Source of the DNA: an uncultured Clostridia bacterium
GTDB lineage: Bacteria; Bacillota; Clostridia; UBA1381
Length of the DNA stretch: 40,903 bases
Direction of reading: 5' to 3'
NCBI GenBank assembly: GCA_944390495.1
Contig: CALXQE010000054.1
Span: 1-40,903 of the forward strand
The notes beneath the pieces were generated by a model that did not search any database, was not told where the DNA came from, and was given only the letters and a program-made list of their open reading frames with translations. Shown piece after piece: positions 15,214-23,301 of the stretch. The translations under genes and the position numbers were made by a program. The first letter of the stretch is position 1; each line of letters begins with the position of its first letter.

Positions 15214-15555
15214 ATGCCATTTATAGATTCAAAAATTACAATGAAATTAACTGATGAAAAAAAGGAAATAATTAAATCAAAACTTGGTAAAGCGGTGGAG
15301 ATACTTCATAAAAGTGAAAGATATCTTATGGTGGGTATTGAGGATAACTATGAATTGTGGTTTGCAGGGGAAAAGCTTCAAAAGGGAGCTTATGTTTCTG
15401 TAAATCTATTTGGAAACGCATCAGAAGAAGATTATGAAAAAATGACAAGTACCATTTGTGATATTTATGAAAAAGAACTTGATATTGAGCCGTCAAAGGT
15501 TTATGTGACGTATCATCCCATATCTGACTGGGGCTGGAACGGAAGTAATTTTTAG
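15214..15555 (+). CDS. MIF-like tautomerase
   Basis: A 113-residue protein of the macrophage migration inhibitory factor / phenylpyruvate tautomerase family. After removal of the initiator Met the N-terminal residue is Pro, the catalytic base of the superfamily, and Lys32 (in LHKSER) falls at the same number as the active-site Lys of MIF. The C-terminal VYVTYHPISDWGWNGSNF closely parallels the end of animal MIF ([20 protein letters not shown]). Its length, 112 against 114 residues, also fits MIF rather than the shorter 4-oxalocrotonate tautomerases. The start is ATG 15214, eight bases after GGAGGG; an in-frame TTG at 15199 would bury the catalytic Pro and is rejected. It has no signal peptide. 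It is 10 bases upstream of holB and probably cotranscribed. Its physiological substrate is unknown. Confidence 0.9.
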   Translation: MPFIDSKITMKLTDEKKEIIKSKLGKAVEILHKSERYLMVGIEDNYELWFAGEKLQKGAYVSVNLFGNASEEDYEKMTSTICDIYEKELDIEPSKVYVTYHPISDWGWNGSNF

Positions 15556-15565
15556 GAGATAATTT

Positions 15566-16528
15566 ATGTACGGATATGAAATATTTCATCAGGAGCTAAT
15601 GAAAACTCTGATACAGTCTGTAAGAAAAGATACAAGTTCACATGCGTATATTTTTGAAGGACCAAAGGGACTTTTTATAGAAAATTGTGCGTCATTGTTT
15701 GCTTCTGCATTGGTGTGTGGTAATCAAGATACAGCTCCTTGCGGCAGCTGCTCATCTTGTATAGAATCAAAGGCAAAAACAAACCCTGATATTATATATG
15801 TAAGTCCCGGTGACAGAAAAACAATCGGTGCAGAAAAGATGAGAGAGCTTGAAGAAGATGTTGCAATTAAGCCATTTAATTCAAAACATAAGGTATATAT
15901 ATTTGAAGATGGAATGTTACTTACAGAGGCGGCACAAAATGTATTTTTAAAGACATTTGAAGAACCGCCTGAATACGCTGTTTTTATAATAATAATAGAA
16001 AATGCGTCGCTTTTGCTTGATACAATCCTTTCAAGATTTACACTTATAAATTTCTCGCCTGTATCAAATTCCGTCACAGAAGAATATATTAAAAATCATT
16101 ATCCTGAAGAAAAAGAAAGATTTGATTTTCTTGTGCGTTACTGCGGAGGAGTGCCTGGTAGAGTAGATAAAATAGTAGAAGATGAGGAGTTTGAAAACCT
16201 TAGAACAGCTGCACTTGATTTTTTGCCAAGTCTTATTTCACATGACAGACAAAGGGCTTTTGATTTTGAAAAATTTTTTGAGGAAAAAAGAGAAAGAATA
16301 AAAGAAATTTTAGACTTTGTATTTATATATTTAAGGGATATTGTGCTTATACAGTCAGGTGTATATGATAAAGTAATTAATGTTGATAAGTTAGATATTT
16401 TAAGAAGTATAGGTGCAAAATATAATCCTTCAAATATTATAAATTTGTCTGACAGAACCATAGAAGCACAGAAAATGATTGGCAGGTATGTAAGTCCTAA
16501 AGCAATAGCATTGTGGTTAGGACTATAA
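15566..16528 (+). CDS. holB: DNA polymerase III delta' subunit HolB
   Basis: A 320-residue clamp-loader subunit that acts at the replication fork. The N-terminal HAYIFEGPKG is typical of the AAA+ domain. A zinc ribbon is seen at C51, C59, C62, C65 (CGSCSSC), then KVYIFEDGMLLTEAAQN, the FLKTFEEPP motif and the LSRF arginine motif. The P-loop is degenerate: the position after GPKGLF has Ile-Glu instead of Lys-Thr, so it should not hydrolyse ATP, as in other delta' proteins that act as the stator. The ATG is behind TAGGAG. The gene follows the MIF-like gene closely and is followed by an AbrB-type gene, a common holB region theme in Bacillota. Confidence 0.92.
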   Translation: MYGYEIFHQELMKTLIQSVRKDTSSHAYIFEGPKGLFIENCASLFASALVCGNQDTAPCGSCSSCIESKAKTNPDIIYVSPGDRKTIGAEKMRELEEDVAIKPFNSKHKVYIFEDGMLLTEAAQNVFLKTFEEPPEYAVFIIIIENASLLLDTILSRFTLINFSPVSNSVTEEYIKNHYPEEKERFDFLVRYCGGVPGRVDKIVEDEEFENLRTAALDFLPSLISHDRQRAFDFEKFFEEKRERIKEILDFVFIYLRDIVLIQSGVYDKVINVDKLDILRSIGAKYNPSNIINLSDRTIEAQKMIGRYVSPKAIALWLGL

Positions 16529-16558
16529 TTTACAAAATAATGAAACTTTCCCTTTTTA

Positions 16559-16587
16559 TTGACAAAATCTTACAGCGGTGTTATAAT
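16559..16587 (+). promoter_or_regulatory. Sigma-A promoter of the AbrB-like gene
   Basis: A perfect TTGACA (16559-16564) and a perfect TATAAT (16582-16587) are separated by 17 bases, just after the end of holB. Confidence 0.92.
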
Positions 16588-16623
16588 ATACATATACCGT
16601 TTAGTTTAAAGGAGGAGAGTAAC

Positions 16624-16878
16624 ATGAAATCTCTTGGAATTGTAAGAAAAGTAGACGAGTTGGGTAGAATAGTTATTCCGGTGGAACTTAGAAGAAAATT
16701 TGGTATTGAAATTAAAGATTCATTGGAAATTTATACACAAGATGATTATATTGTACTTAAAAAATATGAGCCATCATGTATTTTTTGCGGAGATGCAGAC
16801 GATATTTTTGAATTTAACGGAAAGAATATTTGCCCAAAATGTGCTAAGGCAATTATGGGTTATGTTAAAGAAGACTAA
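16624..16878 (+). CDS. AbrB/SpoVT-type transition-state regulator with C-terminal zinc ribbon
   Basis: An 84-residue DNA-binding protein. Residues 3-47 are a classic swapped-hairpin AbrB domain (GIVRKVDELGRIVIPVELRR), highly similar in pattern to AbrB and Abh. Residues 52-73 carry C52-x2-C55 and C70-x2-C73, which form a zinc ribbon; this tail is characteristic of one clostridial AbrB subgroup. Such regulators control the transition to stationary phase and sporulation. The start is ATG 16624 behind AAGGAGGAG; an upstream in-frame extension overlapping holB is not plausible because it would run through the promoter. It is a single-gene unit with its own strong promoter and a terminator. Confidence 0.93.
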   Translation: MKSLGIVRKVDELGRIVIPVELRRKFGIEIKDSLEIYTQDDYIVLKKYEPSCIFCGDADDIFEFNGKNICPKCAKAIMGYVKED

Positions 16879-16913
16879 AAAACAGCCGATACTTAAGTAT
16901 CGGCTGTTTTTTT
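16877..16913 (+). terminator. Bidirectional terminator
   Basis: A perfect 16-base-plus inverted repeat, AACAGCCGATACTT / AAGTATCGGCTGTT, is flanked by A-runs and T-runs on both sides. It serves both the abrB-like gene and the minus-strand tetrapyrrole operon that ends at 16912. Confidence 0.95.
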
Positions 16914-17661
16914 ATATTGCATCCTTAATATGAGAAATGTACATGTTTTGGATTTCTTCTATTTCTCCAAGACCTGTAAGGTCACATTTTACTAAATAGC
17001 CTTTTTCTTCAAAAAGAGATTTCCACTCAACAGCCATATCATTTTTTGCATGGTCACCGCATACGAGCATAAGAGGCAGTAAAGTAATATTTTTCTTATC
17101 GGTATTACTTATTTGCTTTAAGACAATATCAATATCGGGATAGCCTTCAACAGTTCCTACATAGACGTTATTCATTCCTATTGCTTTAAAATGATAGTCG
17201 AGTGCCGCATACAGTGAATTTGCATGGTGCAAAGTTCCATGACCCATAAAAACGTATATCCTTGACTTATCAGTAAGACGTTTTTTAAAAATTTCTACTA
17301 TATCAAAATAATCTTGAGTAATAGAAATTAACGGACGAGAAATTTTAATGTTCATTTTGTCAGTAAATTCGTTTATCATGTCACAAGCTTTGTCATATTC
17401 TTCACCGTTCATTATATGAGTAGGGACACAAAAAACATCAGTATAACCTGATAAAAGCAGTTTATCTAAGGCTTCCCTTACAGTGTCAATTGCTATATTG
17501 TCACGTTTTTTTAGCTTATTTATAATCATCGTGCTTGTAAAGGCACGGAATACGTCACAATTAAATTCAGATGCAATTCTATTTTCAACTGCGGTAATTG
17601 TTTTTTCTAATGTGTCTAAATGACTTGTACCGAAACTTATTACAAGTATAGCTTTTTTCAT
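16912..17661 (-). CDS. cbiK: Sirohydrochlorin cobaltochelatase CbiK
   Basis: A 249-residue chelatase that inserts cobalt into sirohydrochlorin for the anaerobic cobalamin pathway (it can also use iron in vitro). The metal-binding His residues are H141 in FMGHGTLHHAN and H204 in CGDHAKND, matching the two His of the Salmonella enzyme by pattern. The N-terminus MKKAILVISFGTSHLDT is typical. There is no signal peptide, unlike periplasmic CbiK-P. It is the last gene of the riboswitch-controlled operon and its ATG overlaps the sirC stop by four bases. Confidence 0.93.
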   Translation of the reverse strand: MKKAILVISFGTSHLDTLEKTITAVENRIASEFNCDVFRAFTSTMIINKLKKRDNIAIDTVREALDKLLLSGYTDVFCVPTHIMNGEEYDKACDMINEFTDKMNIKISRPLISITQDYFDIVEIFKKRLTDKSRIYVFMGHGTLHHANSLYAALDYHFKAIGMNNVYVGTVEGYPDIDIVLKQISNTDKKNITLLPLMLVCGDHAKNDMAVEWKSLFEEKGYLVKCDLTGLGEIEEIQNMYISHIKDAI

Positions 17662-18233
17662 AGCATCTCCTTTATTTTTTGTTCAAATTCTGTTATATTA
17701 TTTTTTGCAAGCAAAATCATTTCTTCACTGATAAGCTGATGCAGAATTAATGTATCTTTGCTTTTTTTGATAAGTTCTTGTCTGTATTTTTCGAGTATTG
17801 GTAAAATTGTATTGTAAAAATCAATATCAATCTCATTACAGATTTTTTTTGAAAGCAGAGGATATTTGCCGTTAGTGGATACACTTACTGTTATATCGCC
17901 TTTAGATTGAGAGGAGGGAAATATAAAATCTGATACATCTCTATCATCAGCAAGGGACACTAAAATGTTTTTTTCTTTTGCGTCCTTTGATATTTGTAAA
18001 TTTATATCGTGGTTATTTGTTGCTGCTATTACAAGAAAGGCGGAATTTAAGTCATCTTTTTCGTAGCTTTTTATTTTGGTTTTTATGTTTTCAAAGCCTT
18101 TGCAGAAAGTTTTACTTATAACAGTAACATCACCACCGAATGAAATCAGCTTTTTTGCCTTACGCAGTGCAACACTTCCGCCACCTATAACAATACATTT
18201 TTTATTCTCTACATTCAGCATTATAGGAAGCAT
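17658..18233 (-). CDS. Precorrin-2 dehydrogenase (SirC/Met8p N-terminal type)
   Basis: A 191-residue NAD-dependent enzyme that oxidises precorrin-2 to sirohydrochlorin, feeding siroheme and cobalt insertion. The Rossmann motif VIGGGSVALRKAKKLISFGG lies at about 16-35, and VSLADDRDVSDFIFPS near 95 is the family's conserved acidic patch. The length fits the stand-alone SirC-like form rather than the bifunctional ferrochelatase. I start at ATG 18233, which overlaps the hemB stop (TAATG) and is eight bases behind GGAGG; the ATG at 18251 lies before that site and is rejected. Confidence 0.9.
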   Translation of the reverse strand: MLPIMLNVENKKCIVIGGGSVALRKAKKLISFGGDVTVISKTFCKGFENIKTKIKSYEKDDLNSAFLVIAATNNHDINLQISKDAKEKNILVSLADDRDVSDFIFPSSQSKGDITVSVSTNGKYPLLSKKICNEIDIDFYNTILPILEKYRQELIKKSKDTLILHQLISEEMILLAKNNITEFEQKIKEML

Positions 18234-19195
18234 TATATTTCCTCCAACCATTTAGCAACATCGACAGCATAATATGTAATAATCATTTTAGCACCGGCAC
18301 GTTTCATTGATGTAATACTTTCCATAACAATTTTTTTCTCATCAATCCAGCCCTTTTCAGAAGCTGCTTTAATCATTGAATACTCACCGCTTACATGATA
18401 AATTGCAAGAGGGACACTAAATCTTTCGCTGATGGTTTTAGCAATGTCAAGATAAGGTATACCTGGCTTTACCATCACAATGTCAGCACCTTCATCAATA
18501 TCAAGCTGTGTTTCAATTATCGCTTCTTTTGAATTTCTAAAGTCCATCTGATAACTTTTTCTGTCCCCGAATGATGGTGCACTGTCCGCAGCATCTCTAA
18601 ATGGACCATAGAAAGAAGATGAATATTTGACGCTGTACGCCATTATAAGTACATCTTCAAAACCATTATTGTCAAGAATATTACGTATTGCTCCAATTCT
18701 TCCATCCATCATATCTGACGGTGCTACTATGTCGGCACCGGCTTTTGCACAGGATAAAGCTGCTTTTGCGAGTAACGGCAAAGTTTTATCATTTACAACA
18801 CAGCCCTGCTCAATAACTCCGCAATGACCGTGTGACGTATATTCGCAAAGGCATATATCTGCAATAACTACAAGTTCAGGGTATAATTCTTTTGTAAGGC
18901 GAATACCACGCTGTACTATACCTAAGTCGTTATAAGCTTCGCTGCCAAATTCATCTTTTTTATCAGGTATTCCAAAATATAGTACGGCAGTAACTCCGGC
19001 TGATACAACTTCTTCGAGTGCCTTTGGCAGGTCAGTAAGAGAATATCTCTTTATTCCCGGCATTGACGGAATATCTTCTGTTTCACTTTCCGTTATGAAC
19101 ATTGGGTATATTAAATCAGTTTTATCTATTGAAACTTCGTGAACAAGGTCGCGTATTTGTTTTGTCACTCTAAGTCTTCTTGGACGTCTTATCAA
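18233..19195 (-). CDS. hemB: Porphobilinogen synthase HemB, zinc-dependent type
   Basis: A 320-residue enzyme that condenses two 5-aminolevulinates into porphobilinogen. The catalytic lysines are K190 (YSVKYSSSFYGPFRDA) and K243 (MVKPGIPYLD). The zinc-site cysteines C115, C117 and C125 are all present (CLCEYTSHGHCG), marking a Zn-dependent rather than Mg-only enzyme. The start is TTG 19195 (IRRPRRLR, family-typical), seven bases behind GAGGAG; the in-frame ATG at 19261 lies deep inside the preceding gene and is not used. It begins two bases after the cobA/hemD stop. Confidence 0.95.
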   Translation of the reverse strand: MIRRPRRLRVTKQIRDLVHEVSIDKTDLIYPMFITESETEDIPSMPGIKRYSLTDLPKALEEVVSAGVTAVLYFGIPDKKDEFGSEAYNDLGIVQRGIRLTKELYPELVVIADICLCEYTSHGHCGVIEQGCVVNDKTLPLLAKAALSCAKAGADIVAPSDMMDGRIGAIRNILDNNGFEDVLIMAYSVKYSSSFYGPFRDAADSAPSFGDRKSYQMDFRNSKEAIIETQLDIDEGADIVMVKPGIPYLDIAKTISERFSVPLAIYHVSGEYSMIKAASEKGWIDEKKIVMESITSMKRAGAKMIITYYAVDVAKWLEEI

Positions 19196-19196
19196 T

Positions 19197-20618
19197 TTAA
19201 TTCTCCTCTCTGTTAATACATTCAACAATACCTTCAGCATCGTGTTTTGATGCAGTGGCATATATTTTAAGTCCGTATTTTTCAGCTGCTGCTGTGGTAG
19301 ATGGACCTATTGAAATTAGTTTTGCATTTTTTTGTGCCATTTGTGAAAATGCCTTTGCCGCAGAACCGCTTGATAAAATTACGTAGTCGGCATCTTCTAA
19401 ACATAAATTCAAAAGTTCTTTTTTTGAATAATCTGTTTCAGTTTTATATAAATGAATATCTGTAAAAGTAAGATCGCTTAATTCATTTATTAAGTCATTG
19501 TTTCCGTTTTCAGCTCGCACTATTAATAGATTATCATGTCTGCTGCATTTTTTAGCAAGAATTTTACCAAGTTCCTTTCCGCTCTGAATTTCAGGAACAA
19601 TATCTGCATAGATACCGTGATTTTCAAGTGACATAGCAGTCTTTTTTCCAACTGCTGCAAATTTAGTGTACCTAAAAATTCTTATGTCTGTTTTGTTTTG
19701 TTTTAAATATTCAAAAAATATTTTTACACCGTTTTCACTTGTGAATACGACATGAGTAAAGTCCGAAAAGTTAATTTCAGAAAATGCTGTAAAATTAAGT
19801 TTTGTAAGTTTTATAAGGGGGATTTCAGTTATGTCGTGTCCAAAGGCTTTCCCAAGCTGTGAGTTTATTGCGTTCGTACCTGTTGCGATAATTTTTTTGT
19901 CTGATGGGGAAAACCAAGGCTTTTGTATTTTAGTAACATTACCCACAACAATTACAGCAGGTGAAAACATTTCCTTTGCTAACTTGGGAAGGTTTTTCAG
20001 TGTCCCTGAAATGAACTTTTGCTTTTCAGTAGAACCGCCTGAAATTATACATACGGGAGTATCCTCGTCCATTCCGTTTTCAATTAGATTATAGGAAATG
20101 GTATGTGAGTGAGAAAGTCCCATGAGAAAAACCAAAGTTGCATTAAGATTTGCTAATACTTTATAATTTACGGTGTTTCCGTCTTTTTTTTCATGACCTG
20201 TTATTACATGGAAAGAAGATGAAATGCCACGGTGAGTTACCGGTATTCCGCAGTATTCCGGTACACCGTAACAGGAGGAAATACCAGGAACAATTTCGTA
20301 TGGAATATTATTGTCACAAAGGGCTTTGACCTCTTCGCCGCCTCTGCCGAAAATAAACGGGTCACCGCCCTTTAAACGTACTACATTACCGCATTTTGAA
20401 TATTTAACAATAGCGTCGTTGATTTTGTCCTGACTAAGGTGATGATTACCGGCAATTTTACCGGCATATAAAAGTAAACAATCTTCCTTTGCATAGCTTA
20501 AAAGAGTTGGATTTGCAAGGTGGTCATAAATAATTACATCTGCATTTTTTAAACATTCCAATCCTTTTACGGTTATTAGTTTACTGTCCCCAATGCCGGC
20601 ACCTACAAGATATACCAT
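19197..20618 (-). CDS. cobA/hemD: Fused uroporphyrinogen-III C-methyltransferase / uroporphyrinogen-III synthase
   Basis: A 473-residue bifunctional protein. Residues 1 to about 240 are the SAM-dependent methyltransferase (CobA/SUMT): GAGIGDSKLITVKG at 6-19 and RLKGGDPFIFGRGGEE at 81-96. It makes precorrin-2. Residues about 245-473 are uroporphyrinogen-III synthase (HemD), which closes and inverts the hydroxymethylbilane; it has the expected low conservation, with FTSENGVKIFFEYL and ILSSGSAAKAF. This fusion is usual in clostridia and commits uroporphyrinogen III towards precorrin-2. The start codon overlaps the hemC stop by one base (TAATG). No uroporphyrinogen decarboxylase (hemE) is in the operon, so the flow is to siroheme and cobalamin. 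Confidence 0.95.
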   Translation of the reverse strand: MVYLVGAGIGDSKLITVKGLECLKNADVIIYDHLANPTLLSYAKEDCLLLYAGKIAGNHHLSQDKINDAIVKYSKCGNVVRLKGGDPFIFGRGGEEVKALCDNNIPYEIVPGISSCYGVPEYCGIPVTHRGISSSFHVITGHEKKDGNTVNYKVLANLNATLVFLMGLSHSHTISYNLIENGMDEDTPVCIISGGSTEKQKFISGTLKNLPKLAKEMFSPAVIVVGNVTKIQKPWFSPSDKKIIATGTNAINSQLGKAFGHDITEIPLIKLTKLNFTAFSEINFSDFTHVVFTSENGVKIFFEYLKQNKTDIRIFRYTKFAAVGKKTAMSLENHGIYADIVPEIQSGKELGKILAKKCSRHDNLLIVRAENGNNDLINELSDLTFTDIHLYKTETDYSKKELLNLCLEDADYVILSSGSAAKAFSQMAQKNAKLISIGPSTTAAAEKYGLKIYATASKHDAEGIVECINREEN

Positions 20619-21481
20619 TATATGTTCTCCTTTACTTTTTCCAAAGTTTTCATAGCCATAGTTTTTCCCAATATGTGTGGGTCAGTGTCTGTCATTTCAA
20701 GATATACATGATTTTTACCTTCGGCATAAAATGTACGCATAGTAATTTCATTTCCGTTATATACGGCAGAGGCACCGCAGGGAGCGTGACACCCACCGCC
20801 TGTAAAATGAAGAAATGCACGTTCTGCCTGAAGTTCAGTCATCACCTTTAAATCATTGATTGCATCGGTATATTTTGTCATATTTCCTTTTACAGTTTCT
20901 ACTGCAAGTATTCCTTGACCGGCAGCACAAACAAAATCAAGAGGCATTACATTTATATCGGAAATGTTAAGACGCTCTATTGCCGCTTTTGCCATTATAA
21001 CGGCGTCATATTCCCCGTTTTTGAGTTTGGAAATGCGTGTGTTGATATTTCCTCTTATTGGTTTAAACTTGGCATTAGGAAAAAATTTTACAGCTTGTGC
21101 TCTGCGTCTTTCGCTTCCTGTACCTATTATTTTTATATCATTTATTTTAGTGTCCACAGATAAAACTAAAACATCAGATCTGTCACATCTTAAAAGTGCC
21201 GCACTTAAGCTAAGTCCCTCTGGAATATCTGTCGGCAGATCTTTTGCAGAGTGTACAGCCATATCTATTTTTCCACTTAAAAGTGCATGTTCTATTTCTT
21301 TTATAAAAACACCCTTACCCCCAAAACTTTTAAGTGACTTATCAAGAATTTTATCACCTTCTGTTGAAATACCTACTATTTCAAATGCATCATTGGGGAA
21401 TTTATTCTTTAGTACATTAATAACTGATTCTGTTTGGCTAATTGCAAGTTCACTTTTTCGTGAACCGATTTTAATATTCAT
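20618..21481 (-). CDS. hemC: Hydroxymethylbilane synthase HemC
   Basis: A 287-residue enzyme that polymerises four porphobilinogens into hydroxymethylbilane. The dipyrromethane cofactor Cys is C231 in GGGCHAPCGA; a second Cys (C235) in place of the more usual hydrophobic residue is common in Bacillota. The N-terminus IKIGSRKSELAISQTE and the SAKDLPTDIPEGL motif are family hallmarks. It overlaps hemA by 11 bases and cobA/hemD by one base, so it is translationally coupled on both sides. Confidence 0.96.
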   Translation of the reverse strand: MNIKIGSRKSELAISQTESVINVLKNKFPNDAFEIVGISTEGDKILDKSLKSFGGKGVFIKEIEHALLSGKIDMAVHSAKDLPTDIPEGLSLSAALLRCDRSDVLVLSVDTKINDIKIIGTGSERRRAQAVKFFPNAKFKPIRGNINTRISKLKNGEYDAVIMAKAAIERLNISDINVMPLDFVCAAGQGILAVETVKGNMTKYTDAINDLKVMTELQAERAFLHFTGGGCHAPCGASAVYNGNEITMRTFYAEGKNHVYLEMTDTDPHILGKTMAMKTLEKVKENI

Positions 21482-22601
21482 TTAGAAGATTCTCCTTTAA
21501 GTTTGTTATAAATTCGTAAAACTTATTATAATTATTTTCGGATTTTAGATTATATACATAGTGACGTACATCTTTATTTTTGAATCTGTTTTCAGCTCGC
21601 TTAATTAGTCCCATATTTTCATTAAACAGCTTCCATATACGAAACTCGTCCTCATATTTTTTTAGTATCAACTTAGCTTTTTCGGCTTCTTTAATTTTAA
21701 GACTATTATTTGTTTTTGTAATTTCTCGAAGACTGTCAATATTTTTGTAAATTGTATTTTCGTCTTCATATACCTCTATGTCACGAGGAACTGCAAGATC
21801 AATAAAAACACGTTTCTTTTTTGTATTAATTGCACGCTGAGTATTATCTTTACTGATTGTAAGGTGCGGACTTGATGTTGCACTTATTACAGCGTCACAA
21901 ATATCAAGTATTTCATAACGACTATCATAGTCTATTGTAGCGGCACCGTCAAAGGTATTGAAATTACCGTTATGGGTTCTTGAGGTTGTGTATAAATTTA
22001 CGTTTCCTATTGATAAAAGGTCTTTTAATACTATTGAACCTGTTTTGCCGCTTGCACCTATTATCAGAATGTTTTTGTTATTTAGTGTCCCTAAAAGCTC
22101 TTTGCAAAGATTAACCGAAATAGTTGCGGCTGATACAGGTGTTTTTGAAAGTAGAGTGTTTGTTTTAACGTCCTTAGCACCGGTTACTGCCATACGGAAA
22201 AGAGTATTAAGATATTTTCCGCATGACTTATTTTCACGGGCAAAATTATGTGCGTCTTTAATTTGACCTAAAATCTGATCTTCACCAAGTATCATAGATT
22301 TTAAACCGGCGGCGGTAAGCATAAGATGATTTGTGCATAAATCATTTTCATAAATACTAATGTAGTCTGTAATATAGTCACCCGTAAGGGACACTAAATA
22401 CGGAATGAATTTATCCTTTAAATTATAACCGGCAAGATAAAATTCACTTCGGTTACATGTGGACACTATTACACATTCACTATCCATATTAGCTTTTACA
22501 TAATTTAAAATATCTGTTTGTTTACGCTTTGTAAAAGATACCTTTTCACGAATATAAACAGGTGCCTTTTCGTGACTTATGCTGACAGAGAGCAGCTCCA
22601 T
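21471..22601 (-). CDS. hemA: Glutamyl-tRNA reductase HemA
   Basis: A 376-residue NADPH enzyme that reduces glutamyl-tRNA(Glu) to glutamate-1-semialdehyde, the first step of the C5 tetrapyrrole pathway. The catalytic Cys is C49 in VSTCNRSEFYL. A Rossmann motif, IIGASGKTGSIVLKDLL, lies near 176-192, a variant of the usual GAGxMG form. The length is somewhat short of the typical 410-450 because the C-terminal dimerisation helices are reduced. The ATG follows AAGGGATT close after the cbiL stop. A tRNA-Glu(TTC), the substrate carrier, is encoded at 168-242 of this same window. HemL, the next enzyme, is encoded divergently at 26341. Confidence 0.94.
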   Translation of the reverse strand: MELLSVSISHEKAPVYIREKVSFTKRKQTDILNYVKANMDSECVIVSTCNRSEFYLAGYNLKDKFIPYLVSLTGDYITDYISIYENDLCTNHLMLTAAGLKSMILGEDQILGQIKDAHNFARENKSCGKYLNTLFRMAVTGAKDVKTNTLLSKTPVSAATISVNLCKELLGTLNNKNILIIGASGKTGSIVLKDLLSIGNVNLYTTSRTHNGNFNTFDGAATIDYDSRYEILDICDAVISATSSPHLTISKDNTQRAINTKKKRVFIDLAVPRDIEVYEDENTIYKNIDSLREITKTNNSLKIKEAEKAKLILKKYEDEFRIWKLFNENMGLIKRAENRFKNKDVRHYVYNLKSENNYNKFYEFITNLKENLLNEY

Positions 22602-22604
22602 AGT

Positions 22605-23297
22605 TTAAAATCCCTTTCTTTTTATAATAACAGTTGTAAAATAACCGTATTCTTTATCTTTATCTATTTTTTCGATTACTTCATCAGAAAGCCCCAATGA
22701 ACTTGTTACAATGGCATTGTTTTCAAGACCATGTTTTAACAAGACATCATAAAGCTTATCAATATTTAAACAGGCTTTCATTATGATAAGTGTATCAAAA
22801 TCAGTAATATATTTTTCAATTAGAGTGATGTTTACAGAGGGAATAACAGCAAATGATTCATTCCCCTCACATAAACTTGTTTGTATTTTATTAGCCGCAG
22901 CACAAAAGGAAGTTATTCCCGGAATAATCTCCATTTTAAAGCCATTCTTTTTAACTGCATTATGGATATATGAGCAGGTACTGTAAACAGATACATCACC
23001 TAATGTAATCATTGAAACAGTCTTTCCGTTTTTTAGTGCATCAATTATTTTTTCGGCTGACTTTTTTCGTGATTGTTCCCTAAGCTTTATATCAGGAGAC
23101 ATTAAAAATTCAACTTCCATTATTTCTTTTTTTGAAATGTCATATTCTTTTTTTAGTATTTCAAGTGCGGTAGATTTTTCGCCGTACTTTTTTACCGGTA
23201 CTGCAATTATATCGGATTTTTCTATTGTACGAATTGCACCGATAGTTATGTAGCCGCCTTCACCGCTGCCGACTCCTATGGAATAAAAATTAATCAT
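22605..23297 (-). CDS. cbiL: (Cobalt-)precorrin-2 C20-methyltransferase CbiL
   Basis: A 230-residue tetrapyrrole methylase. The N-terminal SIGVGSGEGGYITIGAIRTI is the SAM-binding region, and IPGITSFCAAANKIQTSLCE with the preceding MITLGDVSVYSTC stretch is typical of the CobI/CbiL branch, which adds the C20 methyl group. In an operon with CbiK the substrate should be cobalt-factor II/cobalt-precorrin-2. None of the later ring-contraction enzymes is in the window, so the rest of the pathway must lie elsewhere or be missing. It follows cbiO by four bases. Confidence 0.92.
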   Translation of the reverse strand: MINFYSIGVGSGEGGYITIGAIRTIEKSDIIAVPVKKYGEKSTALEILKKEYDISKKEIMEVEFLMSPDIKLREQSRKKSAEKIIDALKNGKTVSMITLGDVSVYSTCSYIHNAVKKNGFKMEIIPGITSFCAAANKIQTSLCEGNESFAVIPSVNITLIEKYITDFDTLIIMKACLNIDKLYDVLLKHGLENNAIVTSSLGLSDEVIEKIDKDKEYGYFTTVIIKRKGF

Positions 23298-23301
23298 ATA
23301 T

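Noticed and set aside
20964..21485. Long plus-strand open frame of 173 codons opposite hemC
   Set aside because: hemC is unmistakable on the other strand with all motifs; the antisense frame has no ribosome site and no recognisable domain.
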